In this document: piece after piece, positions 5,411-5,437 of the stretch
How the letters are laid out: every line of letters starts with the position of its first letter
Numbering within the stretch: position 1 is the first letter of the stretch
Source: an uncultured Pseudomonadota bacterium
Lineage (GTDB): Bacteria; Pseudomonadota; Alphaproteobacteria; RF32; CAG-239
Length of the DNA stretch: 5,437 bases
Reading direction: 5' to 3'
Assembly: GCA_902767055.1 (NCBI GenBank)
Contig: CACXFX010000162.1
Location: 1 to 5,437, forward strand
Made by a program: the position numbers and the translations under genes
The notes under the pieces: model-generated
Seen by the model: only the letters and a program-made list of their open reading frames with translations
Told to the model about the DNA's origin: nothing
Database searches by the model: none

Positions 5411-5437
5411 AATGTAACCAAATGGTTGCGGTGTTTA

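Overview
The window looks like chromosomal DNA of a low-GC (by eye about 40%) alphaproteobacterium, possibly of the gut- or host-associated kind. The grounds are the linked genes secB, a Tim44/TimA-type protein, mltA and an Smr-domain protein, which is a familiar alphaproteobacterial neighbourhood, together with an alphaproteobacterial-style TrmL and a BspA-like leucine-rich-repeat protein of the kind common in host-associated microbes. The taxon is an inference; there is no rRNA or other definitive marker here.

Layout: (1) 1-612, + strand: the 3' part of a BspA-like LRR surface protein, cut by the window edge. (2) 613-751: two U-rich terminator hairpins, then a strong promoter with an operator-like palindrome. 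(3) 752-1915, + strand: a full-length, stand-alone Fic AMP-transferase-type protein with an N-terminal inhibitory motif and a C-terminal winged helix. (4) 1967-2920, - strand: a two-gene unit, secB then trmL. (5) 2921-3070: a compact divergent promoter region. (6) 3071-5362, + strand: a tightly packed operon of timA-like, mltA and smr genes (1-base overlap, then 1-base gap). (7) 5363-5437: AT-rich sequence with a possible promoter for the next gene.

The housekeeping half fits together around the cell envelope: SecB keeps presecretory proteins unfolded for export, the Tim44-like protein sits at the inner membrane, and MltA is an outer-membrane lipoprotein that cleaves peptidoglycan. TrmL modifies the tRNA wobble base, and the Smr protein is a probable nucleic-acid nuclease or binding protein. 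The accessory half is the more unusual: the fic gene lies exactly between two direct copies of an 81-bp sequence (552-632 and 1910-1990; 76 of 81 identical). Each copy holds the last 19 codons of the LRR gene, its stop, and 20 bp that in the right-hand copy encode the C-terminus of TrmL. All five mismatches are synonymous third positions of the LRR reading frame. I read this as a small fic cassette inserted at an ancestral LRR/trmL convergent junction, by homologous or attachment-site-like recombination that rebuilt both gene ends. No transposase, integrase, CRISPR array, tRNA or rRNA was seen.
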